DNA from: Sipunculus nudus
Lineage: Eukaryota > Annelida > Sipuncula > Golfingiida > Sipunculidae
Assembly (NCBI GenBank): GCA_026874595.1
Contig: CM049320.1
Location: 10,815,964 to 10,879,963, forward strand
DNA: 64,000 nt
Direction of reading: 5' to 3'
Shown here: piece after piece, positions 48,501 to 60,150 of the stretch
Numbering within the stretch: position 1 is the first letter of the stretch
How the letters are laid out: each line of letters starts with the position of its first letter
Position numbers and translations under genes: made by a program
The notes under the pieces: generated by a model
What the model saw: the letters and a program-made list of their open reading frames with translations, nothing else
What the model was told of the DNA's origin: nothing
Databases searched by the model: none

Positions 48501-49589
48501 ACCATAAATGGAATATAGACATACCATTTCTTGACATACTCCACGCCATACGATGAGAGACGGCCAGTCCGTATCGCTGCCGTGTAATACGGCTTATTTC
48601 AGCACCATGAATAACTGAACCTGGGTACTGAGCGTATGAGGATCCTTATGACTATGTCAAAACACAGTGACCCTTCACGGTTGATTATGTTGACAACATG
48701 CATAGCCGTTTAATGAATATCATCAAGCCAATAAGGAAACAATACGGAGAAAGCCGGTTTATAATTTCAACATGTAATTATCATGGATATACCCTTTTCA
48801 ATTTACAAACGAAGCTGATATTCCTTAGCCTTCAGACGATTTAGTTCTGGTTGGATTGATCAGTGAGTGGCTTTATAATGTTATATTTAGAGGAAGGTTC
48901 CACAGTTATTTAACTAGAAGCAATATTGATTAAAAGAAAGAAAATGGAATTTTCATAGAGAATCGAGCTTATTTTATAGTCTCAAAATAAACGCGGGTCC
49001 TTATTTTTTTACGCAAGTAATACTCAAAGAGAACTGTATATATGACTTGCTGGATGTAATACAAACTTAACAAATCCTAAAATAAAACATTAAATTCTGT
49101 AACACATATAGCCCAGAGCAAAGTATAAAATCACTTGCACTGTACGGTATGAAATGATAATACTGAAACATTGTGTCATTTCATAATGTTTTATATTTCC
49201 AGAGCAACTCCAATTGACGAAATTTTATGAAAATTTTTCTCCATTTCGATAAAATTTGCAATATGGAAATCAATTTATTAAAAAAAAAGGTGTCACTGGT
49301 GTATGTTCTTATATACAGAATTCAGTAAGTGTGATTTACGTCACAAAAAACGGACTTTTCATTGGACCGGGGGGGATATGGTGCGAGCGGGCGACAATTT
49401 TCTTCTTTTTATGTACCGCCCGAGACACGATACATGGTCTTTTTTTCCAACTTGCTAAGAAAAAAAAATAATCGATACACTTTCACTTTATACCATATTA
49501 AACATATTGCATGTATCTTAATGTCAGCAATGATTAAAAGGAATAATAATGCATTTTCAGTGTCACGAGGCCCTTTTTAACAGGTATTC

Positions 49590-49800
49590 CTTATTTCACC
49601 CTTCCTATTTATATTCTGCCGGAGGTCCAATATAGTCCTTTTTATGCATACCGAGCCCTGGGCATGTGTTAATTAACTGAGACACAGAAATGTCTACTTG
49701 TCTGTGAGTCACGAGGCAGTACTCAAGGAAATCAACTTCAGTTACCTTGATGGCTTTCATAATATAATAGCTGCAGACGAATGAGTTTCTATTAATGCTA
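49590..49800 (+). other. Best-conserved block of the large unit (copy B)
   Basis: CCTATTTATATTCTGCCGGAGG, CCCTGGGCAT, TTGTCTGTGA, ACGAGGCAGT and TTACCTTGATGGCTTTCAT stay alike at 56700-56905 and 62935-63110, more so than flanking DNA. TATTTATA resembles a TATA box, so a promoter of a noncoding transcript is conceivable. No coding frame is preserved. Confidence 0.35.
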
Positions 49801-51972
49801 CACGTAAAAATCGCCTACGGTCCGGTTTTTAACCATGTGTACTTCTATGTGTCCATGTGCGAACAAATGTGCAAAAGCGTATGTTCGAAAAACCTAATTG
49901 GCAGCGTTATGTAGAGGTCACCAAGAAGTGCAAATTAATGTTCCTTCGAGTCTTAAAATTGCTCAATAAATCCCGTATCAAAATGTACTGATTAACAAGT
50001 CTATATCCTTCAGATCTGAAAAAAAAAGAATTTTGATGATACCTGGACACATCGGGGAGACATCGAGACAAATCGGCTTGGAACAGGGCGACAGCGGGTG
50101 TGCATCAGAAGGACATAAGAACGGGACAAATCGGCGATATATGAACAGACGCAGTCCTACAAAACTTTCAACCGTTTTGACCCATTACTTTTTATTTACT
50201 GCATAGTAACATCGCTATTTGGAGTCATGGTAGAGATTTGTCAGGATGTCAAATATAATCATCATATATCATCAACGATATTCTTATTCTGAAAAAAAAA
50301 TAATCAAAGAATTTCCACAACTATTCAGTATATCATGAACTACATTATTGGAATGAGTCTATTTGATACAACTAAACACAAAAACATCCCATAAGTCACA
50401 ACCGAGACCCTGTCAAAAAGGCATTGCCACTTTTTCTGTATTCTGACATATGTCAGTAGGCTTTCTTTACACCGATACCACTTGATACTGCTATGCCCCT
50501 TTTCCACATTTTTGAATTTTACTTATTCTTTCTCTTGAGGAAAAGAAAGCCATATTTATCTTACGAATAAGATATACTAGATATCACATTTTTATTTCGG
50601 CATACAACAGAATATATCGCATCACAAGAGAGATTTTTTTTCCGAAACGCATTGAAATGTATTTGAAACAACCATCTAATCAAAGCTCGCGGTATTAAAA
50701 TAGGAAAATCGTTCAAATAGGAACACCTGATGTCACTCAAGGCAGCGTTAAGGTCACGAAGCACCGAGGGAAGGGAGGGTAACTGGGAATGCTGTAGAAT
50801 ATTATATCGGCTTTTTTGCAATGCGACTCTAGTCTCTAGTGTATAATATCAGTGTAATATTAAAAAATCCGGTGCTGTTTGTCGGTTATTAGGCATTTAT
50901 ATTTCTAAGGTATCCCTCCAGTTGCGTCCGTTTTCAACGGAGCAGGATAACGCGAAGTCTGCTTAATATATGTTCCAGGTGCCAAAAGAAACAAATGATC
51001 TGGAAATGTAACAAAACTGGTTTTCTGATCCCCATGTATTTTGCCATTTATAAAAAAAAAATCTTTTTAGGTCACTGTGTTAAATATTAAAATTGTAGCC
51101 CTTAGCACAAAATTAAATAACATTTTCACGTTCGTTCCCATTAAATTCTCAAGATTTACCGGGTCTATATGTCTCGGTTTCTTTGCATACTTCTTTGACT
51201 AGAAGCAATTTCTGAAATCAAAATATGATGTAAATACATTCAAAACATAAATAATATATAAATTGGCCCACACCTACTTACTGTATCTGCTTCCTCGAAT
51301 ATTGTCAGATAATCAAGCCCTTTGTTTAGATTGGATTACTGTTGTTTAATTTGCTTCTTAACCGTTTATTATTCAGTGTCTACCTGCATTTCTATTCAAG
51401 ATCGGATTGATAAGTTATTAGGAGGACATTGATGAGGGCCGTGAATTAAATCAACAGCTATGTATCGCTATATTAATTTTTTTCTTTTATATTGTTAGAA
51501 ACTGGAGATTAACATTTTAAATAAATTTTCCGACCGTTCGTTCACTGTTGCATAATCCTTATGTGACGAGTACATATTAATATAATGCATTATATTAGAA
51601 TCGATGCAGAGAAATGGAAGAGGAGTCTATAATTGCAAATTCCACTTAAAGAGCTTCAGAAAAAGTGGATGGATTTAATCTCCTCGCTATTTACTTCCGG
51701 CAGGGCACGTTGGTTCTTTTTCTCTGATCCACATCGACACCTTCCTTGGACAATTTAATAGAACACACCGTGAGTCTTTCACATAACCTTTCCTGTGATC
51801 AAAAATATGATTTAGCCTGGGGTTGATTTAAAATGATGGGACGAGCAATCGTAGGAGTAGCAAATGGTGTAAAATGCATACAACTGCAAGAATATACATT
51901 CACTGAAGTAATGGCGAATGCACATTCCAAGCACAATGTACACATTTTCGATTAATGTTAAAGATTTATCAA

Positions 51973-51976
51973 TCTA

Positions 51977-52025
<49 letters not shown>
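51973..52025. repeat. TA microsatellite, left of LTR-like insertion
   Basis: About 26 TA units. Confidence 0.95.
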
Positions 52026-52029
<4 letters not shown>

Positions 52030-52641
52030 ACGGAACCTAATAACAACAGATTACGTAGTCCTGACGAGCATATATTTTGTTACGGAGAAAAATAACAATC
52101 AGATTCTGTAACACTAGTTAAATGTTTAGGGGAATGAATGAAGAAGTCAGTGGTTTTTTTTTGTTAGCAAATAATTATAATTTATTTTTTAAACAACCCT
52201 TACATTACAACACACTAAATCCATCATTTGCACAGTATGACAACAGTACAACAGTAAATCAATACAATTACACAGTACGATAAATAAAGTGTACGGTACC
52301 AGAGTGTCCGGATCCTAGGCTTTTCTGGATACCACCACTGTCACAGCTCAACAAATCCTTTAAAACATATAATCCAGATGAACAGTTCACGTAAATCTTC
52401 TCGGAGAATAATAGTCCAATTCAATCCCGAAATCAATCTGTTGTAATCCAAAAGTGAAGTTCTGGTATTGTCCCAAACGCAAACCGAAGACTTAATAAAA
52501 TCTGTTACAAAGTTCGAAGAATATCTATAAGTGCTGCAATTATTTGAAAGGTCCACAAACAGACACACACCCTTCCGTGTCTGCAGAAATATTTCTCTCT
52601 CCCCTCTCGGCTCCCAACACCGCCTCTATTTAAAACTCGTC

Positions 52642-52644
<3 letters not shown>
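52026..52644. mobile_element. Probable solo LTR inside copy B
   Basis: A 619-bp block bounded by TGTTACGGAA and CTCGTCACA (TG...CA ends with inverted TGT(T/G)ACG) sits between two TA tracts. Copies C and D have a single TA tract at that place and lack it. It is an insertion with LTR-like ends and no internal genes. Orientation is unclear: AATAAA occurs on both strands and TTTAAATAG on minus near one end. A target duplication cannot be told from the TA repeat. The frame at 52341-52568 lies inside and is not recognised. Confidence 0.55.

Positions 52645-52700
<56 letters not shown>
52645..52700. repeat. TA microsatellite, right of LTR-like insertion
   Basis: About 27 TA units. Probably once continuous with the tract at 51973. 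Confidence 0.95.
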
Positions 52701-52702
<2 letters not shown>

Positions 52703-53989
52703 TTTTATTCTTAAATAAAGCGCATGTTTTGTTCAAGACATGAACGAATATATCTATTTATGGTTTTCACTACCTATAATGTTACATATAGCTAGTGAAT
52801 TATATTAACTCCGGTACTAGTACGACCTTAATGATTTATTCTATGTTTTTAAACAAATCATTTATCCCTGCTGAAACAAAGCTGTGATGGTGCCTTAAAG
52901 GTTGATAAAAAATCTGACACAACTGGCAACTGCCTAAAAGGCAAAAAACTCTTTAAAACTTCATAATCAATATTAGGTATTGTTCCTGGTCCTACAATGC
53001 GTTAATGTTTCAGCTGATGACGAATTAATAAAATTAATAAACTTATATGAACTTTTGAAAGTTTGCTCTCGTTTCTTTCGAAATCCGGAAACAGCGCATC
53101 CTCTTGTGAAGAACTAGATGAACCTTAATTGCATTATTATTAGTCATGTGTACTTATCAACCGAGGCTGTGGTTTATAAGATCTTATACTGCAGACTCCA
53201 GCTAAACCAGAAATCAAGTACCTGATTGGAGACAGGGAATATGTAATTAATACCATTAAGTAAGGATTATATAAAAAATCCCATTCTTTTAATGAATCAA
53301 TTTGCTATGAATTAAGCCGTTTGCGGTAAAAAACTATATTAAAGATTCTATAAATGATTTGGTTTATGTAATGAAGGTAATGCGATCGAGCGCTAATGAT
53401 CTGTAACAGTAATGGTTAGTGTATAAGGTGAATGCTTTATTAAGATATTTTGCTTTACTAATTATTTTCTTATGTGATAGTCGTGGACACTGGAGATAAA
53501 ATACAAAAATGCCATATATAAAATAAAAACCCACATAAAAAAATTAATGAATCTATAAATATAATTTTTTTTGACAACTTATCAGGACAGATAATCGCAC
53601 TTAATTTTTTTTAAATACCATGCAATCTGATTTGATTTTATTCTATTATTTATTAATTTATTTATTCTGCATTTATGTGGCGCTAAATTAAACATTAGGA
53701 TATTGTCTATAGAGCTTAAGAACAATAATATGCTATACACTCCTAAGAAAAGCCTGTGTTGAAGGGATGTGCCATCATGGATGGATCTATTAAGATGCAG
53801 CGGAAGCGTGGGGACCATCCATCATTTATAGAAAAATAAATAGATGAAAATAGCCCAATATTGCTCAATTGTGGACTAAATATTAAATTTAAAATGTTTC
53901 CACACCATGGGAGGGGCACTTGCCCGCCAGTTCCATCTCCATCAAGGTTCCCCACTCGCCGCTATGCGAGTCCTTTATATAACTCATTT

Positions 53990-54346
53990 TTTAGGAGGTA
54001 ACAGCCTTAATTATTTTAATGCCAGTTTAATTAGAATTTCATTCTGGTTTTAGACTCAATGACAGGGTACTAGGACACGCTTCCTCTTATTTATAATCCA
54101 GTGACTACTCACCTGCTAGTCATTGATGCGTAATTGTCCCCATTGCTGGGTCTTACAACCGAGGAACCTTCGAAAAGCCCATTTGTTTTGTGAGTGAAAC
54201 AGAAACCTGTGGCCCTTAATCCTACTTTGCCTGCAGAGCGCTCACCTTGGGCGGCGGTCGATCGTGAAAAAAACTCATCGTCTTGGCTGAGATTCGATCT
54301 TCCGGCTTTGAGTCTTGTTCTCTTTTCCTAGACCAAATAAGCCGAT
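53990..54346 (-). mobile_element. tRNA-derived SINE, copy in unit B (decayed)
   Basis: Homologue of 33279-33678: AGGAGGTAACAGCCTTAAT, CCCATTGCTGGGTCTTACAAC, GAGGAACCTTCGAAA and a tRNA-like head in which box B has lost several bases (GATCGAATCTC). Occupies the same place as the SINE in copy C, right after the CCTTTATAT phrase, so its insertion predates the B/C duplication. Confidence 0.8.
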
Positions 54347-55129
54347 GTATTCTGTAAATATCATAAATGGAATTTTCTCGGGACTCTAGGATTATTATGG
54401 AGGAAATTACAGTGTTACAGGCATTATTTTAAAGGTAAAGCTGAAATACCTGGCGTTTTTTATGGGAAGAAAGGATTCCCCGAGAGCAAACCCTGGATTG
54501 CATTTTTCTCTTTTTTTACCGCCCTTATGTCCTTGTGCTAGATTTTCAAAATGACAGATATTTTTCCGGACCTTTTGCTAGATATTCTCGGAGAACTCAG
54601 TCGTCTTTGAAACTGGAAACTTTTTATCGTCTCCAAGCTATAATGATAGATGAATCAGATTGTTATATTTTATTCAAATTAGAAATCTTCTATCATCGAT
54701 ACCAGACATGATTAAATCTCATAATAAAATATCAGCATCATAGGATACCGACACAACATGAAATGGTAGAGATTTCTTATACGGTCAAATATCTTCATAA
54801 CATGTTATATAAGATATATTTTAATCTGAAGGAACACTCGAATTATCTGCTGTAAGGCAGTTTCTTATATAGCTTATAATAGACTAATTCATGCAGCTTC
54901 AAATAGAATGGATCGCAATAGATAACGGTAGACTTTCCTACAACGCATTTGGATGTGATTCACCATTTTACCAAAACTCGAGGTATTAATAACCAGATGG
55001 AGCAGTGAGCAAACGATCCAAAAGATTACACCAAGTCGCTCTTACATTTAAAAGAGCACTGTACTGAAATGCAGAACACGCGAAGTTAAGAAATCAATGT
55101 AAGGTTTTCTGATGGATACCCATGGTTTG
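54347..55129 (+). repeat. Extra partial copy of the large unit between B and C
   Basis: GATAGATGAATCAGATTGTTATA and TCGATACCAGACATGATTAAAT match 56490-56560 and 62748-62775. TGGTAGAGATTTCT (54773), CAACGCATTTGGATGTG (54941) and CTCGAGGTATTAATAA (54978) match B around 50230-50700 and C around 57260-57740. The order follows the unit, with large gaps, so it is a deleted copy. Confidence 0.6.
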
Positions 55130-57617
55130 GAGCGTTATATGGGAAACTTAATTTGGACATACCGTTTGTTGACATATATAAAAAATAATTATCATTGGAC
55201 TTTCAATAGACACTTTTATAAACAGCATACTATCCATTGAATACATGTACATCGGCCAACGCGATACGATGCAAAACGGCCAGTCCATAATGCTGCCTTG
55301 TAATACGGCTTGTTTCAGCATTATATAAAACTGAACCTGGAGTACTGATCTGAACCCGAGTATTAGGATCTTCAGAACTGTGTAAATATTCAGCGGCTCT
55401 TCACGGTTGATTATATTGACAACATGAATGGCCGTTTAATGAATATTATCATATATTCTTAGAGGAAGGTTCCACAGTTAATTAGCCAGAGGCGATATTG
55501 AGAAAAGGAATAAATAAAATTTCATAGAGAAAATTTAGCTCATATTAAAATATGCATGAATAAACCCAGGTCTTTATTTTACGCATTAAATTTCTTGAAG
55601 AGGACTGGAGACATGACTTGCTGAATGCAACACAAACTTAACAAATGCGAACATACATTAAATTATGTAACGAATGTAGGCCAGAGCAAGTACAAAAATT
55701 GCCTAAAATCTCATGTACAGTACGGTATGAGATAGTAATACTCAAACACGGTGGCATTCAGATTTTAAACTTCGAAATCAATTCCAATTTACAAAATTTT
55801 ATAAACATTTGTCTTCATTTCAAATCCAATTTGCAATTTTGAAATCGTTTGAATAAAAAAGGTCTCACTGGTGTATGTACCGAAGCACAGCTTGTGATTA
55901 AGGTCAATAAAAAAATCATTGTTCCACGGACTATTGGGGAAAATACGGTTCATGTTCAAAGATTAATTTCAGTTCATCTGAGCCTAAACTGTCAATATTA
56001 ATTCAGTTCCGATCTATTTCATTTGCTTTAATCATTTCTACCGTGGGTGATTGGGTACGTAGGGAAAATTTTATTATATCGCGACTTTGAAAGAAACGCT
56101 GACCATGCATGTAGTGTAACAACCAATTATTTACATTTATATTTCACCCGTTACTTAACTAATAAGATGGATCTTATTATAGAAATCATAAGTTGCCGTG
56201 TGCTTTGACACTAAGGTAGCCCTGACACAATCCAGTGGCCATATCACATAACAAGAAGTCAGAGTGACCTAATTTGGCGTTAATACGACATAAAGATATT
56301 TTACCAGGAATACGTTTGAATAAAAAATTGATTGTGTGAATATTTTTCCCGTATTTTAAATGATATCTCTTGTTGTAACGGTTATGAATTATACACTTTT
56401 TAAATGGACAAAATGCCGATAGACAAATTTTTTTTTTTTAAATTGAAGGAGCTATCGAATTTTGTCGTCCCCAGGCTAAGCCTACGATAGATGTATCAGA
56501 TTATTATATTTATTTAGCAAAAAGGGTATTTTTTCTATAATTGATACTTAACATGATGAAATATCATTTTAAATAAATTCTCTCTTCCAAACCATTAAAT
56601 CGGTACACCTTCCCTTCATACAAAATTAAACATATTGCATCTATCTCAATGACAGCAATGATTTGAATAATAATATATTTTACAATTTCATTAAAAAAGA
56701 TATTCTTTGTTTCGCCCTCCCTATTTATATTCCGCCGGGGGTCCGATATATTCCTTGAATGCACACTGAGCCCAGGGCATACGATAATTCACTGAGACAC
56801 AGAAACTTATATTTGTCTGTAAGTCATGAGGCAGTACTCAAGAATATGAACTTCAGTTACCTTGAGGGCTTTCATAATACGATAGCTGCGGACGAATGAG
56901 TTTCTATAAATGCTACACGTACAAATCGCCTCCAGTCCGGATGTTAATCATATGTACTTCTATGTTTCCATGGGCGCAAAAATGTGCAAATGCGTATGCG
57001 CAAACAAACGTGAAGGAGCAGAGTTATGTATAGGTCTTCCACTAGTGCACATAAACTCCCCCCCCCCCCTCCCCGTCCGAGTCTGATAATTGCTCAATAA
57101 ATCAACCATCAATATGTATTGATAATATACCATATCATTCAAAAGAGACAAATTGGCGTTGTATAAATAGACTCAGTCCTGCAAACCTTTCATCTGTTTG
57201 ATCCATTCCTTTTTATATACTGCTAAGTTATATCGATGGTTGGATTCATGAGAATGGATTGGTAGAGATTTTTCATGATGTCAAATATTATCATCATATA
57301 TCGTCAACCACATTTTGATTCTGAAGAATTCTCAACATTTTTCGTTATTACGCAGTATTTCACAAATGTCACTATTAAGCTGAGTCTAATTATCAGTGTT
57401 TGATACAAGTAAACACAATTACCTCCTACAAGTCACAACCATGTGACTGTCATGGAGGCAAACACGCCTGATCTGTATGGAAACAGATGTTAGTAGGCTT
57501 TCTCTATTCCAATAACACTTGATACTGCTCTGCCCCTTTTCCACATTATTTTTTGCATTTTACTTATTCTTTCTGTTGACGAAAAGAAAGCCATATTTAT
57601 CTTACGAATAAGATATA

Positions 57618-57806
57618 CTAGATATCACATTTTATTTTGGCATACAATAGAATATATCGTAATAGAGAAAATTGTTTTTTTTCCCGCAACGCATGGATGT
57701 GTATTTGAAACCACCATCTAATCAAAGCTCGCGGTAATAAAACAGGAACATCGTTCAAATAAGAACACCTGATGTCACTCAGGGCAACGTTGAGGCCACG
57801 AAGCAC
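57618..57806 (-). other. Open frame shared with copy B, judged noncoding
   Basis: The frame LNVALSDIRCSYLND...RALIRW aligns with B 50561-50821 (LNAALSDIRCSYLND...RALIRW). Across about 45 codons I count roughly ten amino-acid-changing and four silent differences. That ratio suggests neutral drift rather than protein constraint. No known domain. Confidence 0.5.
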
Positions 57807-58104
57807 TGTGGGAAAGGAGGGTAACTAAGCATGCTGTAGAATAATATATATACTTTTTTGCAATGAGTCTCTAGTGAATAATATCAGTGTAATATTGCAA
57901 AATCCAGTGCAGTTTGTCGGTTATTAGGCATTTATTTTTCTATTTCCAAGGTATCCCTCCCTATATTAAAATAAGGCACTTTATTAGAATCGGTGCAGAG
58001 AAATAGAAGAGGAAGTCTGGTCTTGTAAATACCACTTTAAGAGCTTCAGAAACATTGGACAAATTTTATTCTCCTGGCTATTTACTTCCTGCAGAGCATG
58101 TTGG

Positions 58105-58722
58105 TTATTTTCTCTGATCAACATTGACACCTCCCATGGAGAGTGTCATATGAATACACCATGAGTCTTTCACATAACTTTTCCTGTGAGCAAAAATATT
58201 ATTTAGCCTGTAATGAGAAACCACGGGATGTTAAGGTTGGTTGATTTTCAATTATGGGGTGAGCAATCGTAGGAGTAGCTAATGGTGTAAAATGCATAAA
58301 ACTTAAAGAATATATATTCACTGAAGTGATATATATATATATATGTATATATATATGTGTGTGTGTGTACTGATCCAGACATAAAATAATACATCATTCT
58401 ATGGTTTTCACTACCTATAATGTTATATTTAAATTATATTTACTCTGGTACTAGTATGACCTGAATGATTCTATTAATTCTGTGTATTAACCATAAGAAA
58501 ATTATTTTCTCTGATCAACATTGACACTTTCCATGGAGAGTGTCATATGAATACACCATGAGTCTTTCACATAACTTTTCCTGTGAGCAAAAATATTATT
58601 TAGCCTGTAATGAGAAACCACGGGATGTTAAGGTTGGTTGATTTTCAATTATGGGGTGAGCAATCGTAGGAGTAGCTAATGGTGTAAAATGCATAAAACT
58701 AAAAGAATATACATTCACTGAA

Positions 58723-58769
<47 letters not shown>

Positions 58770-58915
58770 GTGTGTGTGTACTGATCCAGACATAAAATAA
58801 TACATCATTTTATGGTTTTCACTACCTATAATGTTATATTTAAATTATATTTACTCTGGTACTAGTATGACCTGAATGATTCTATTAATTCTGTGTATTA
58901 ACCATAAGAAAATAA
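58105..58915 (+). repeat. Tandem duplication of 397 bp in copy C
   Basis: 58105-58501 and 58502-58915 are nearly identical (TTATTTTCTCTGATCAACATTG to ATTAACCATAAGAAAAT). The second has a longer TA/TG tract. Copies B and D have one version, so the event is recent. Confidence 0.95.
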
Positions 58916-59879
58916 TCTTTCCCTGCTGAAACAAAGCTGTGATGGCGTGTTTAAAGTCGTTAAGATCTAACACATCAGGCCAATGCACAAAAGGCAAAAG
59001 ACTCAAACTTCATAATCAAAATTCAACAACTAGTTATTGTTCCTGATCATACAAAGCGTTTCTGTCGTTCTGCAGTTGGCAAATTAATTAAATTAATAAA
59101 CGTTACTTTTATGTACTTTTGAAAATTTGTTCTCGTTTCTTTTGATGTCCGGAAACAGCGCATGTTTTTGTGAACAACTAGATGAACCTTAATGGCATTC
59201 TTATTGGTCATGTGTACTTATCCACCGAGGCTGTGGTTTTAAGATCTTATACTCCAGACTCAAGCTAAACCAGAAGTCATGTACCTAATTGGACACAGGG
59301 AATATGTAATTAGTACCATCAAGTCAGGCTTATATAAAAGTTCCTCCTTTTATGAATCAGTTTGCTATGAATCAACCCGTTTGCGGTATAAAACTATATT
59401 AAAGATAATATAAATGATTTAGTTTATTTAATGAAGGTAATACGATAGAGCGCTAATGATCTGTTACAGGAATAGTTATTTTATGATTAAATGGTGGACC
59501 TTTAGTGCATAAGCTGAATGCTTAGAAAAATAGTTTTGCTTTACTTATAATTATCTTATGTGTAAATCGTGGACACTGGGGATACAATACAACTTCCGTA
59601 TATCAAATAAAAACCCACAAAGGAAAATAAATAATAACTCAATACCAGCCAATCTGATTTTTTTATTATATTATTTATTAATTTATTTATTCTGCATTTA
59701 TATGGCGCTAAATTTAACGGATCTATTATGATGCATCGAAGCTGCGTTGAGCACCCATCATTTAAACCGAAATACATTGCCGAAAATAGCCCAATATTGC
59801 TCCATTACATGCCCGCCCATTCCATCTCCCTCAAGGATCACCACTCGCCGTTATGTGAGCCCCTCATTTAACGAATCTT

Positions 59880-60150
59880 TTAGGAGGTAATAGCCTTAAT
59901 TTTTTAAATGCAAGTTTAACTTAGAAATACATTCCGGTTTCAGACTCCAAGACGGGACACTAGAATACGCTTCCTTTTCTATCGCCCGGTTACTACTCAC
60001 CTGTTGGTCTTGGGTGCGTTATTGTTCCCATAACTGGGTCATACTACAGAGGAACCTTCGAAAAGCCCACTGGTTTTGTGAGTGGCCCTTAATCTTCCTA
60101 TTCCTGCAGAGCGCTCATCCTGGACGGGGGTTGACCGTGTAAAAAAACTT
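59880..60150 (-). mobile_element. tRNA-derived SINE, copy in unit C, head deleted
   Basis: AGGAGGTAATAGCCTTAAT, CCCATAACTGGGTCATACTAC, GAGGAACCTTCGAAA and CTGCAGAGCGCTCA match the SINE of B. The tRNA-like head is missing and the sequence passes directly into the start of unit D, so the unit boundary cuts the SINE. Confidence 0.75.

Larger units (their letters stand above)
48500..54346 (+). repeat. Large repeated unit, copy B
   Basis: Blocks shared with C and usually D: CATTTCTTGACATA, CGGCCAGTCCGTATCGCTGCC, TCACGGTTGATTATGTTGACA, CCTTAGCCTTCAGACGATTTA (48829), a block with GCCCAGAGCAA (49111), CCTATTTATATTCTGCCGG (49603), CTTGATACTGCT (50481), CTTACGAATAAGATATACTA (50560), AGCAATCGTAGGAGTAGC (51845), CTGCTGAAACAAAGCTGTGATGG (52869), TTTATTCTGCATTTATGTGG (53663) and ACTCGCCGCTATG (53953), then a SINE. 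It contains a 619-bp LTR-like insertion not present in C. No open frame is preserved between copies. Confidence 0.8.
55130..60150 (+). repeat. Large repeated unit, copy C
   Basis: Starts GGAAACTTAATTTGGACATACC, as D does at 60167. It follows the same block order as B (55284 AGTCC, 55396 CACGGTTGATTATATTGACA, 56727 CCTATTTATATTCCGCCGG, 57517 CTTGATACTGCT, 57600 CTTACGAATAAGATATACTA, 58265 AGCAATCGTAGGAGTAGC, 58922 CTGCTGAAACAAAGCTGTGATGG, 59690 ATTCTGCATTTATATGGCGC, 59836 ACTCGCCGTTATG). 56070-56390 matches D 60970-61300. It contains a 397-bp tandem duplication and a truncated SINE. Noncoding as far as I can tell. Confidence 0.8.

Noticed and set aside
50561-50821. Open frame similar to one in copy C (57618-57806), suggesting a conserved protein
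   Set aside because: Amino-acid-changing differences outnumber silent ones about ten to four across the shared part. The frame ends also differ, which fits neutral drift of a noncoding unit.
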